Of a DNA stretch of 64,000 bases, positions 35,740-44,407 are shown one piece after another (position 1 is the first letter of the stretch; each line of letters opens with the position of its first letter). The stretch lies in NCBI GenBank assembly GCA_040219735.1, contig JAVJRX010000165.1; one strand, 5' to 3'. The stretch comes from Coleofasciculus sp040219735 (GTDB lineage Bacteria > Cyanobacteriota > Cyanobacteriia > Cyanobacteriales > Coleofasciculaceae). The notes beneath the pieces are model-generated. The model did no database searches. It worked only from the letters and a program-made list of their open reading frames with translations, and was not told the DNA's origin. The position numbers were made by a program, and so were the translations under genes.

Positions 35740-36846
35740 TTAATCAAATTGAGCAACTAAAGTTGGATAACTACTCATCAAAATAATCACAACAGCCAAG
35801 ATGATACCTAGCCACAATAGCGATACACTTCTCAACGAATGAACCTCTATATGACCTGGAGGAACAAAGATTACCCGAAATGGGGCGAGGGCTTGGTGAT
35901 TATATTCTGCTTCCGTTTCCAAATTATAAGTATCAACTAGATTCGGTAATGGAGTCTGAGAAATAAAATCCCTAGATGCTGGGTTTATAGGTTGATAAGC
36001 TAAAATTTTTCCATCATCGCCTACCCCCACTAAGTAACTTAAAGTCCTGTTAGTTGTCATATCTGCTTGCCATGCTTGATTAATTTGGCTGTATAACCTT
36101 GTGGATAATGCTTTAACTTTACGATAATTTTTAATTTCTGACGCCATAAAAAAAGGTGAACTTAAGGCTAACTGCATGTTGTCATTTACGATACTATTTT
36201 TTTTATGAAAGGTACAAAATCCGATAGCTTGAGTCGCTGCCACAGTAAATGTTGCAATGATTCTTGAATCGAATTGTAATCCTCGGATAAAATAATTCGG
36301 AAAACTAACTAATATTATCAGGCAGACAGAGAAGAATGGAGCCATAAAGTTAAACACAATCCACCACCAAGCAGATTTTACAGAGTGACGCAGTACCAGC
36401 CATTGAGTTAACCCCAACCAAATAATGCAAAAAGCAAATACAAAACCACTATATATGGTTATATAATTCATATCCATCAATACCCCATCAAAAGTAGCCA
36501 ATGGCAAAGTAGTGGAGAGAAAGTACAGCCATCCTTGAAAAGTAGTACTCAAAATTATCTGACCTGCCGCCGTTGCAGGAATCCACAACCAACTCGATAG
36601 GTATTTACGTAGTATTAGCCACTGAGTTGCTCCTACCACAGTTCCTGTAACGAAGCCACTAATAATTGCATTCCCAATTCTCACCTCCTGTTCAACAAAT
36701 ACTGAAGTGGGTAGATAGCGAAACAAAAATCCAACTGCCAATCGACTCAGCCCAGTCATGAGAACAAAAATAATCACAAATTTGAGTCGATCAAAGGGTG
36801 GGATCAAAAATTGCTGTTTATTTAAATAAGTCGATAAAATAGACAT
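35740..36846 (-). CDS. Multi-pass membrane protein of unknown function
   Basis: A 368-aa protein with about seven hydrophobic helices. Two similar units contain QWLILRKYLSSWLWIP (about 75) and QWLVLRHSVKSAWWWI (about 148), a repeat typical of a cyanobacterial membrane-protein family. After the sixth helix lies a soluble part of about 130 residues (IKNYRKVKALSTRLYSQINQ to VIFVPPGHIEVHS) and a final C-terminal helix. No catalytic motif is seen. It starts near the divergent region shared with no obvious partner; function unknown. Confidence 0.8.
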   Translation of the reverse strand: MSILSTYLNKQQFLIPPFDRLKFVIIFVLMTGLSRLAVGFLFRYLPTSVFVEQEVRIGNAIISGFVTGTVVGATQWLILRKYLSSWLWIPATAAGQIILSTTFQGWLYFLSTTLPLATFDGVLMDMNYITIYSGFVFAFCIIWLGLTQWLVLRHSVKSAWWWIVFNFMAPFFSVCLIILVSFPNYFIRGLQFDSRIIATFTVAATQAIGFCTFHKKNSIVNDNMQLALSSPFFMASEIKNYRKVKALSTRLYSQINQAWQADMTTNRTLSYLVGVGDDGKILAYQPINPASRDFISQTPLPNLVDTYNLETEAEYNHQALAPFRVIFVPPGHIEVHSLRSVSLLWLGIILAVVIILMSSYPTLVAQFD

Positions 36847-37186
36847 AGAACATCGATTCAGTATTCAATAATGTGGTTTATTACACTAATAGTGAGCGCC
36901 TCGCTCACACTAGTCACGGTAGTATTTTACACTCTCTCGTGCCAGTTGGTTTCGCTACAGGACGAGATGATAAGATGATAATCCGCAAGACACTATACCC
37001 ACGGATCAGAACGAAATGGCAGGCGCGATCGCACGAGGTTTATAGTATATTCAACAGAATCCCTAGACCACTGATTCAGCCATCAAATCATCTACTGGTA
37101 TTTACCCAAAAAAGTAACATTCGCTACTAAATACTCCATTTTATGATTTATGTTTTCTGCACTCATAAAAACAAGCAAAATCACGT
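36847..37186. other. 340-bp intergenic region
   Basis: No gene is supported; an open frame at 36873-37130 has no family-like sequence. A GCGATCGC octamer is near 37025. Confidence 0.45.
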
Positions 37187-38170
37187 TTAATCTTTACAAG
37201 CCATTACATAATAGCGCCACGGTGCGGGATAGCCTTCTATCGTTACAGATAAATTATCAGGATTCAGAAATTCTCGTAAACTATCGATATTTGCCCAAGG
37301 GGTGCGGCGCTGTTCCTCCACAGACAAGGGTTGAGCAAAAAAACAGTGAATGTGATTAAAGCCAGCCCGTACTAGCCAATTCTCCAAACAAGATTGAGTC
37401 GGCAAAAACCAAATTCCGCGTGCTTTAGCATAGCGCTTGCGAGGAGTCAACGCAACAGGAAGTTCCCCTGGAATTCCCTGACAATCAATCACAATTTCTC
37501 CCTTAGGTGCTAGGGCTTGTCGCAGTTTACCCAATAAATTAATCGGATCTCGATGATGGTAAAGAATCCCTAGACAAAAAATCGTATCAAAGAAATCAGG
37601 ATAAAAATCAATATGCTCAACCCCCAATAACTCAAATGTCAGCATTGGTTGCTGAACAATATTTTGGATAAGCTGAAAGTTCCAAAAGTGCTTAGGAACT
37701 GGCTCAAACCCAATCACACACTCCGGCTCCTGATCAGCCATGCGAAACATAAAATAGCCATTGTGACAGCCAATATCCGCCACCCGACGATTTTTCAGGG
37801 AATGGATATGGGGTAAAATTCGCGCCCATTTCCAGTCAGAACGCCACTCTGCATCAATGGTAATCCAAAACAGTTCAAAGGGTCCTTTTTTCCAAGGGCA
37901 AAAGGCTTGCAACGAGTGATAAAATCGCTGTTTTTGTTCGGTTGTGAGTTCCTCAGCATGACCCACTTTAACCACAGCATCAGAGAAGTCATACCAATCA
38001 CTGTGGATGTCCTGAACCGCCTGCACCGCTTCCCGATATTGACTCACTTGAGGAGCGAATAATTTGGATTGTCGCTCTTGGCGTACTGATAAAATCGCCT
38101 CTCGTGCTAAAGTTTCGGGGTAGCGCTCTAGGTAATCAGGGGGTATATAACCAATATCAGAATTTGTCAT
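37187..38170 (-). CDS. cmoB: tRNA U34 carboxymethyltransferase CmoB
   Basis: A 327-aa enzyme that transfers a carboxymethyl group from carboxy-SAM to 5-hydroxyuridine-34 of tRNA, giving cmo5U. Family blocks: WRSDWKWARILPHI, VADIGCHNGYFMFRMAD (SAM site), GFEPVPKHFWNFQLIQ, DTIFCLGILYHHRDP and the tail TIEGYPAPWRYYVMA. It lies 82 bp downstream of cmoA on the same strand. CmoB is best known from gammaproteobacteria and is patchy in cyanobacteria, so horizontal transfer is possible but not shown by codon use here. Confidence 0.95.
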   Translation of the reverse strand: MTNSDIGYIPPDYLERYPETLAREAILSVRQERQSKLFAPQVSQYREAVQAVQDIHSDWYDFSDAVVKVGHAEELTTEQKQRFYHSLQAFCPWKKGPFELFWITIDAEWRSDWKWARILPHIHSLKNRRVADIGCHNGYFMFRMADQEPECVIGFEPVPKHFWNFQLIQNIVQQPMLTFELLGVEHIDFYPDFFDTIFCLGILYHHRDPINLLGKLRQALAPKGEIVIDCQGIPGELPVALTPRKRYAKARGIWFLPTQSCLENWLVRAGFNHIHCFFAQPLSVEEQRRTPWANIDSLREFLNPDNLSVTIEGYPAPWRYYVMACKD

Positions 38171-38252
38171 TGTTTATTGAAATAAAGCACCACAGAGGCA
38201 CAGAGAACACAGAGGATTTTTGGATTGCTGTGGTTCCTCCTCCAAATTCCTC

Positions 38253-39026
38253 TTACTTGAGAGCCACCCAGGAAACAAAGTTATGTAATTTAATTAGTGA
38301 ATCAACGCTATTAAAGCCACTATCATATAACATTTGCACCTGCTGATCTTCTGTTAAAGGCACTAACACATTCTCTAGCGCCTCCTTTTTGCGTTCAATT
38401 TCAGTACGGGCATAACCATTATGAGCTTTAAAGGCTTCGTAGTGTCGGGTGATTGTCTCTTGAAATTGGGGATAGGGTGACTTTACTTTTTCACTTACGA
38501 AGAGTAAGCCACCTGGAACCAATCCCTCGTAGATAGTTCGGAGCAAGAGTTGACGCACCTGTAGCGGCAAAAATTGTAGGGTGTAGTTAATCACAACAAC
38601 GCTACTATTCTCAAAGGAACAGTTTTCTGCCTTGTCACAGATGAATTGAATCTGATGTATCTGTTTAATCTGAACCAACTTCTGCTCCGCTTTCTCTATC
38701 ATGGGTTGAGAATTATCAATCCCAACCAGCGTAGCGTTTTGCTTCAAGAAACGCCCCAGTAATTCCAGAAATGTTCCCGTAGAACAGCCAACATCAATAA
38801 TCCGCGTTCCCGGTTGATAATACTCTCTCGCCCAATGAGCGGCACAGGTTAGCACCTCTTGATACAGAGGCACTGAACGAAATATCATATTATCGAAAAC
38901 ATTGACCACATCCTGGTTAAAAACAAACGGCTTGGGCCACACTTCTTTTTCAAAGAGTTCATCTTTTTCCGGACTCAGATAAAGTTTTGTGGGATAAAGT
39001 TCTGGATTGAGTTTGTCGTAATTCAT
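38253..39026 (-). CDS. cmoA: Carboxy-SAM synthase CmoA
   Basis: A 257-aa enzyme converting SAM and prephenate to carboxy-SAM and phenylpyruvate, the donor for CmoB. Motifs: FDNMIFRSVPLYQEVL (family signature), IIDVGCSTGTFLELLG (SAM binding), VVVINYTLQFLP, and the C-terminal LYDSGFNSVDSLIKLHNFVSW. The conserved Arg in RSVP fits carboxylate recognition in this family. First of the cmoA-cmoB pair. Upstream lie dispersed repeats. Confidence 0.95.
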   Translation of the reverse strand: MNYDKLNPELYPTKLYLSPEKDELFEKEVWPKPFVFNQDVVNVFDNMIFRSVPLYQEVLTCAAHWAREYYQPGTRIIDVGCSTGTFLELLGRFLKQNATLVGIDNSQPMIEKAEQKLVQIKQIHQIQFICDKAENCSFENSSVVVINYTLQFLPLQVRQLLLRTIYEGLVPGGLLFVSEKVKSPYPQFQETITRHYEAFKAHNGYARTEIERKKEALENVLVPLTEDQQVQMLYDSGFNSVDSLIKLHNFVSWVALK

Positions 39027-39034
39027 CAGCCAAT

Positions 39035-39145
39035 TGTAGAGGCGGGTTTAGGAATTGTAGAGGCAGGTTTAGGGACTCACGCTAACTTATCACCGATAAC
39101 TGAGCAGCAAAACCAGCCCTTATTCATGTAGGGGCAGGTTTAGTT
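39035..39145. repeat. Cluster of GGGCGGGTTTAG-type repeats, copy 5
   Basis: Three partial units in tandem: TGTAGAGGCGGGTTTAG, TGTAGAGGCAGGTTTAG (both within 39037-39073) and TGTAGGGGCAGGTTTAG (39128-39144), with AAACCAGCCCT between. Looks like nested or tandem partial copies upstream of cmoA. Confidence 0.6.
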
Positions 39146-39258
39146 TTTTTCGGTGGGATTATGCTATATTACCTTATCTGGCGTAAGAAGTACTGATCGC
39201 ACAACTATCCAATTTGAGGCGCGACAGGTTGAATAGGAATAGTACTGAAATTTTGGCT

Positions 39259-39275
39259 GGTGGGCAATGCCCACC
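39259..39275. repeat. Short palindromic hairpin
   Basis: GGTGGGC-AAT-GCCCACC, 7-bp stem and 3-nt loop, followed by CTACG. A type of palindrome widely dispersed in cyanobacterial spacers; downstream of the 39333 gene. Confidence 0.55.
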
Positions 39276-39332
39276 CTACGGTATATCAAGGATTTCGGCG
39301 ACCCAAAAATGCTTATTTGAGCGCCATTCGGC

Positions 39333-39623
39333 TTAATAGGGCATTTCAGTCTCTTCCACATCTGCTGGGGCGTCTGTCAATCCCATGCGATCAAGGGCGA
39401 TAACAACTCCTACAGATACCACTCCTCCTAAAAGTAAACCAATAATTAGGAGAGTAATATAGATGCGCTTCAAAGATTTTTTGGTCGATTTTATATGCTC
39501 TGGCGATAGATTAGGGTCAAGGCTTTCCTGTTCAGTGTCTGGAGATTTCTCATCCACCCCATCTCGTTGGGGATGGGGAAAACCGTCATGCTCGAATTCT
39601 GGGGGATTTTGATTATTCCACAT
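39333..39623 (-). CDS. Small membrane protein (96 aa)
   Basis: An acidic, hydrophilic N-terminus (about 1-45) leads to one membrane helix (about 54-77; IYITLLIIGLLLGGVVSVGVV) and a short acidic tail (PADVEETEMPY). No family recognised. It sits between trmN6 and cmoA on the same strand as the tRNA-modification genes; that may be coincidence. Confidence 0.6.
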   Translation of the reverse strand: MWNNQNPPEFEHDGFPHPQRDGVDEKSPDTEQESLDPNLSPEHIKSTKKSLKRIYITLLIIGLLLGGVVSVGVVIALDRMGLTDAPADVEETEMPY

Positions 39624-39762
39624 ATCTCTAGTTTGATTATTATTTGCAGAATTCTCATCAGCCTAAAGTTAGACTAACTCTCGGCAACGAGTTTCACAAT
39701 CCAGGATGACTCTCCTGTACTTAGTGAACGAGCATCTTGCTCGCTGGTATGAGGTAATATTA

Positions 39763-40473
39763 TTAATACTTTAGATAAAACTCTTTAATCAAGCTAATAA
39801 ATTCAGGGGTATAAACCCGTCTGCTGGCTTCTATCGTAAGGATGTTTTCTTGAGAGGGTAACTGATATTTACCTAGTTCCAGTATAATTCGTTTAGTTTG
39901 ACTGGCTAAGGTTGGTTTAACAGAGAGTTTCCTCTGGCAAAAAAAACCGAATGATTCGGCTTTTTCTTGGAAGAGTTGGGCTGCTTCAGTAGGGTAAATG
40001 ACAGCAAGCCTACCATTCTCGCACAAAAGCTTTTCTGTCACTTGTAATAGATCCAATTGCCTAAGAGAATCACTATGTCGTGCGACGGTTCTCGCCTTTT
40101 GTGACGCTTTACTGGCATTGTCAAAAAAGGGGGGATTAGACACAATCAGATCGTACCGCTTAGAGCAAGTCGTGGCATAATCTTGCACAGAACCCTGATA
40201 CACCTGAATGCGATCGCGCCAAGGTGATCGCGCCACATTCTCCTGCGCCTGAATGCAAGCCTCTGCGTCAATTTCCACGGCGTCGATATGCGCCTGCGAT
40301 CGCTGTGCCAACATCAGCGCCACCAAACCCGTTCCTGTGCCAATATCCAGAATGCTTTGCACGCCTGTGATATCCGTCCATGCCCCTAACAGTGTACCAT
40401 CCGTGCCGACCTTCATCGCACAGCGATCATGAAAGACGGTGAATTGTTTGAAGCGAAAGTATGGATTAGACAT
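39763..40473 (-). CDS. trmN6: tRNA1(Val) A37 N6-methyltransferase TrmN6 (YfiC)
   Basis: The start at 40473 (MSNPYFRFKQFTVFHDRCAM) is preferred to a GTG at 40503 because homologues have about ten residues before FKQF. 236 aa. SAM motif ILDIGTGTGLVALMLAQ, the N6-adenine methyltransferase signature NPPF in DLIVSNPPFFDN, and HDRCAMKVGTDGTLLGAW are all family hallmarks. It methylates A37 next to the anticodon. Shares strand and neighbourhood with trhP and cmoAB, all of which act on the anticodon loop. Confidence 0.9.
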   Translation of the reverse strand: MSNPYFRFKQFTVFHDRCAMKVGTDGTLLGAWTDITGVQSILDIGTGTGLVALMLAQRSQAHIDAVEIDAEACIQAQENVARSPWRDRIQVYQGSVQDYATTCSKRYDLIVSNPPFFDNASKASQKARTVARHSDSLRQLDLLQVTEKLLCENGRLAVIYPTEAAQLFQEKAESFGFFCQRKLSVKPTLASQTKRIILELGKYQLPSQENILTIEASRRVYTPEFISLIKEFYLKY

Positions 40474-40620
40474 TCTCAGTCGTTGATCATGAATAGCTGA
40501 CACCTTAATCTACTAATTTAGTAGAAATTAGTAGATTTTTAGTAGATATGACCCAGATGAGGTACACCCGAACGTAGGGGCACCATCCTTGCGCCCTTAT
40601 CAAGGTATCGCACTCTAGAA

Positions 40621-40680
40621 GGGCGGGTTTAGTCACGTTATCAGTTTGTAGCAAACTGTTATCTGTAAAACCCGCCCCTA
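40621..40680. repeat. GGGCGGGTTTAG inverted-repeat element, copy 6
   Basis: GGGCGGGTTTAG...AAAACCCGCCCCTA, 60 bp; the centre itself pairs (CAGTTTG / CAAACTG), making a nearly complete hairpin. Confidence 0.75.
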
Positions 40681-40694
40681 CACCCCTGTATCAA

Positions 40695-41903
40695 TCAAGA
40701 TATCTTACCCAAAAGTAATGATCCTGGTACGGCTTTTTTTATCCAGTCGGTAACTAAAAGTTGTTCGGGTTCAAAGCTGTCCAGAGGTTCGCCGTTTATG
40801 GTGCGAAAAATAACATCTTGGGGAACAATCGCTTCACCCGTTGGCAAAACCATACTTTGAATCTGTGAAATCTCGAAGGAACGCCAGGTGTAAAAAACCA
40901 CATATTTGCCACTTTCGCCAGCCAGAACTTCCGCTAAACAGGTGTCATTTCGGTATTCAGATAGTTTTGATTTCATCCGGGGGAACAATGCGGTGGTGCG
41001 ATTCGCTTTGAAAAAAGGAGCGCGTGTTTCTCGGAACCAGTTTTCCCGTAATTTTGCCGGATTTTCTAATATTTGGCGACAAATTTTATCAATATCAACG
41101 GCGACATTATCCTCCTGACTCAGATGTCGCACGTCTAATCGTACTGTATGTAAACCCGCCTCACACAACCCATCTAAACGATCGAGAATAAACTGATCTT
41201 TGTCTAAGAACATGAACGTTCCATGGGCAGTTTCTAAAGTAGGAAAATGGCGATTAGGGTTATCAGCAAAAGCCGCCGTCGCTTCTAGATAAAGAGGGGA
41301 GTCTGGGTTAAATCGGTATAGAGAATCGATTTCCTCTGTTCCTTCTGTATGCTGGCTTTCCAGCAACGGGTTTACTAAGAGCGATCGCGGCGAGTAAAAT
41401 AAGAGAATAAGTCCCACACCCAGCAATTCACAGGGAACGGGTAAAGTTTGGCAATATTCAATCAGCTTTTCTTCCGGTAGTTCAATCGATAACACTAACC
41501 GTTCCAACGACTCCGAAAAAATCTCGCACCATCCCTGCAAAGCCTCCAGATTGTGATTCCCTGTCTCAACAATTAACTGGATAGGAATCTCAGGAAAATG
41601 GGTTTTCAGCCAATAAGCCGCGCCAGGATCACAGACACGAATGGCGCCAAAGTGACTGAGTTCCCAATCCTTTAAATGATTACAAATAATTCTCATTACC
41701 CGTTCTGGCATTAACAGATCCCAGACGAGTACCGGGCGCAGTTCGTTTTCCCAAGCTTGTCTGGCTAAATCATGAACCTTCGCTTTTGATAATTGTCCCT
41801 GTCGCGCTAATAGTATTGGTTCCAATAATACTTCTTGTAAATTGGGGGCTTTGACACAATACCCTAAATCCTGAATTGATGAAACAAATGTATTAAATTG
41901 CAT
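40695..41903 (-). CDS. Cysteine-poor U32-like protein beside TrhP
   Basis: A 402-aa protein lying 52 bp downstream of the trhP-like gene. The N-terminal half parallels a U32 barrel: FGAIRVCDPGAAYWLKTHFP and PIQLIVETGNHNLEALQGW match the neighbour's SDLGVIRVVQRN and PIHLSTQASCLNSYSALLW. Where TrhP has HGAMCMAYSGHC this protein reads LGVGLILLFYSPRSLL, so the cluster cysteines and histidine are lost. The C-terminal half resembles the U32-associated beta domain (PTLETAHGTFMFLDKDQF). Likely a non-catalytic partner or a diverged enzyme. Confidence 0.7.
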   Translation of the reverse strand: MQFNTFVSSIQDLGYCVKAPNLQEVLLEPILLARQGQLSKAKVHDLARQAWENELRPVLVWDLLMPERVMRIICNHLKDWELSHFGAIRVCDPGAAYWLKTHFPEIPIQLIVETGNHNLEALQGWCEIFSESLERLVLSIELPEEKLIEYCQTLPVPCELLGVGLILLFYSPRSLLVNPLLESQHTEGTEEIDSLYRFNPDSPLYLEATAAFADNPNRHFPTLETAHGTFMFLDKDQFILDRLDGLCEAGLHTVRLDVRHLSQEDNVAVDIDKICRQILENPAKLRENWFRETRAPFFKANRTTALFPRMKSKLSEYRNDTCLAEVLAGESGKYVVFYTWRSFEISQIQSMVLPTGEAIVPQDVIFRTINGEPLDSFEPEQLLVTDWIKKAVPGSLLLGKIS

Positions 41904-41955
41904 GGTAATTTGTCGTCAAACTTGGAGGAATGGGCGAAGCATTCTTGGATAAAGT

Positions 41956-43203
41956 TTATACTCTTCGGACTAAGTTTTTGGCAAGAATGCTTCGCCCTGG
42001 GGAATGGGTGAATCGAACGACATTTAATTGGGCGATATTGTGCGATCGCACGGAGTCATCCGGCTTGGGTAAGCGAACAATACTGTCCTTTCGCATCGAT
42101 TCTAACCGTTCACCTGTCATAGAAAAAATCTGATTAACTTGCCACCCTATCGGTTCTCCATGAAAAGGGATAATTTCAATTTTATCGCCAACTGCCAAGG
42201 GTTCAATGAGTCGTAAAATAATCTCTTGGGAGGTTGTATCCATAACCATGCCTAAATAGCAGTGAGTTCCTGTATTAATTCCCGATAACTGTCCAAATAC
42301 GGAATTCTTATCGGCTGGTGTTTCTAAGGAACCCGAAAAATAGTCTCGGTTAGGAATCGATTGCAGTTCGGCTGCGGCTTGGCTGAGGAGCTGTTCATCT
42401 AATGTGCCGACTGCATAAGCATCAATTAATTGACGATAAACCTTACAGGTGAGGGCGACATAGAACGAGGATTTCATCCGTCCTTCTATTTTTAATGAGC
42501 AAATATTATGGTTAAAAAAATCGCCAATCTGATAAATTCCCCACAAATCTCTGGAAGACATGAAGCTGACCAAATTATCGGCTTTATCGTCATGACTTTG
42601 TAAGTGATAGGGTAATCGACAGGATTGGATACATCCGCCCCGGTTAGAATCGCGACCTGCGGTAAAATTAGAAATGGTACAATGACCAGAATATGCCATA
42701 CACATTGCACCGTGGGCAAACATTTCCACGTCAATACCGGATTGTTCTCCAATTAAACCCGCTTCAGCAATACTGAGTTCTCGACCGACAATTAAGCGCT
42801 TGACTCCCATTTTTTTCCAGAGAAGGGCGCTGTAGGAATTGAGACAAGATGCTTGAGTGGAGAGGTGAATAGGTAGATTTGAATTCCTTTGAACAACTCG
42901 GATAACCCCTAAATCGGAGACGATTACCCCATCAACCCCCATAGATTCGAGAAACTGGCAATAATCAATGAGTCCCTCAAAGTCGGCATCGTGGAGAAAA
43001 GCGTTCAGCGTGACGTAAATTTTGGCATCATGTTGATGGGCAAATGCCACACTTTGAGCTAACTCAGAGTCAGTAAAATTATCTGCACGCGCCCGCAATC
43101 CATAGTTTTGTCCCCCTAGATACACCGCATCTGCACCATAAGCAATGGCGACTTTTAAGCGTTCCAGATTCTTCGCTGGGGCGAGGAGTTCAGGTTTAAG
43201 CAT
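41956..43203 (-). CDS. trhP: U32-family tRNA hydroxylation protein TrhP
   Basis: A 415-aa member of peptidase family U32. It begins LKPELLAPAKNLERLKVAIA and has the signature MFAHGAMCMAYSGHC...NRGGCIQSCR with C168, C175, C191 and C195, the likely Fe-S ligands. TrhP-type members are known to be needed for prephenate-dependent hydroxylation of U34 to ho5U34, the precursor for CmoB. The YegQ/YrrO-like wording of the signature and cmoAB nearby favour this over RlhA or collagenase-type U32 proteins. First gene of the tRNA cluster. Confidence 0.82.
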   Translation of the reverse strand: MLKPELLAPAKNLERLKVAIAYGADAVYLGGQNYGLRARADNFTDSELAQSVAFAHQHDAKIYVTLNAFLHDADFEGLIDYCQFLESMGVDGVIVSDLGVIRVVQRNSNLPIHLSTQASCLNSYSALLWKKMGVKRLIVGRELSIAEAGLIGEQSGIDVEMFAHGAMCMAYSGHCTISNFTAGRDSNRGGCIQSCRLPYHLQSHDDKADNLVSFMSSRDLWGIYQIGDFFNHNICSLKIEGRMKSSFYVALTCKVYRQLIDAYAVGTLDEQLLSQAAAELQSIPNRDYFSGSLETPADKNSVFGQLSGINTGTHCYLGMVMDTTSQEIILRLIEPLAVGDKIEIIPFHGEPIGWQVNQIFSMTGERLESMRKDSIVRLPKPDDSVRSHNIAQLNVVRFTHSPGRSILAKNLVRRV

Positions 43204-43653
43204 GTCTGGGTTGAAGGATAAGCGGGAACAGCACTAATTTAACATTCGTGGTGCGATCGCATCCAGAAAAAGGGATATGAGGCAGACATATCGATGAGAA
43301 AGGACAAAGGACAAAGGACATAAGACCATCTTGTTGCAATCTTTAAAATGGATTAGCCCAACTTGTTCCTATCTTTACAGATTTTCTCCTATAACAGAAG
43401 TAACAGACAAGTGGGTTCAAGGGTAGTGGGAATGCCCCTTCACACCGCTTGGCTTGTACCCAGATCGCTTGGTAAAAAGAGCCATCTAGTGAGCAAATTC
43501 CAGTAGAGATAGATTTCAGAGGCGCGAAGTATCGCGTCTCTTCTCATTTTTCGCAGCAGCTTGATCAATCTTAACCAAAGACTAGCGTTCACCGTCCGGA
43601 TCAGATAGTCTGCTAAGTGTTAATTTGATGGGAGAATAAGCAACAACCTGATT
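43204..43653. other. 450-bp divergent intergenic region
   Basis: No gene seen. Contains a GGACAAA tandem run (43302-43319), an inverted GGCGCGAAG-TAT-CGCGTC segment near 43520-43537 and AT-rich sequence suited to promoters for trhP and the GT26 gene. Confidence 0.5.
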
Positions 43654-44388
43654 ATGTGTGAGACCCCGAAGCCGTTCCCTGTTATGGGACTATCTGTTCA
43701 CCTACTCCAAGAGTACGATCGCTGGTTGGGTAATCGCCTTGGGCAAAACCTGGGGTGTCATGTGGTGACATTGAATGCAGAAATGGTAATGCAGGCGGAG
43801 TGTCATCCAGCTTTGGCAAGTTCAATCCGACAAGCGGAATTAGTTGTCCCTGATGGTTCAGGTGTTATCCTTTACTTACTCCTCCACGGTATCCGACAGC
43901 AGCGTTGTCCAGGAATTGAGTTGGCAGAATCGTTACTGCAACAGGCGGGAGAATGGGGTAAGTCTTATCCGGTTTTTTTCTATGGGGGTCAACCGGGTAT
44001 TGCTCAAGCGGCGGCTAAGATATGGCAAGAACAATACCCGAAACTCGCGATCGCAGGAATTGAAGATGGCTATCTTTCCCCAGAAGCTGAAGATCAACTC
44101 AAAGTTAGATTAGCAAAAGAACAACCGCCATTAATTTTTGTCGGTTTAGGGGTTCCCCGTCAGGAGTTGTGGATTGCTCAAAACCGACATTTGTGTCCTC
44201 GATCCATTTGGATTGGCGTTGGCGGTAGCTTCGATATTTGGGCTGGGGTTAAATCCCGTGCGCCTGTCTGGTTGCGGAATCATCATTTGGAATGGCTCTA
44301 TCGACTCTATCAAGAACCTTGGCGCTGGCGGCGGATGATGGCTTTACCGCAGTTTGCCCTCAAAGCGATCGGACAACGTTTTGCTTAA
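43654..44388 (+). CDS. WecG/TagA/CpsF-family glycosyltransferase
   Basis: A 244-aa GT26 enzyme that would transfer an N-acetyl-sugar (commonly ManNAc or ManNAcA) onto a lipid-linked acceptor during surface polysaccharide synthesis. Family blocks: VVTLNAEMVMQA, the acidic LVVPDGSGVILY, FYGGQPGIAQAAA, GLGVPRQELWIAQN and VGGSFDIWAG. C-terminal basic/aromatic stretch (WLYRLYQEPWRWRRM) likely docks to the membrane. No other polysaccharide genes are nearby, so the product cannot be specified. Confidence 0.9.
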   Translation: MCETPKPFPVMGLSVHLLQEYDRWLGNRLGQNLGCHVVTLNAEMVMQAECHPALASSIRQAELVVPDGSGVILYLLLHGIRQQRCPGIELAESLLQQAGEWGKSYPVFFYGGQPGIAQAAAKIWQEQYPKLAIAGIEDGYLSPEAEDQLKVRLAKEQPPLIFVGLGVPRQELWIAQNRHLCPRSIWIGVGGSFDIWAGVKSRAPVWLRNHHLEWLYRLYQEPWRWRRMMALPQFALKAIGQRFA

Positions 44389-44407
44389 TTGTCTTATGTC
44401 ACTACCA

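Noticed and set aside
36873..37130. 85-codon frame between the membrane protein and cmoB
   Set aside because: No conserved pattern, no ribosome site, and it spans a HIP1 site in ordinary spacer.
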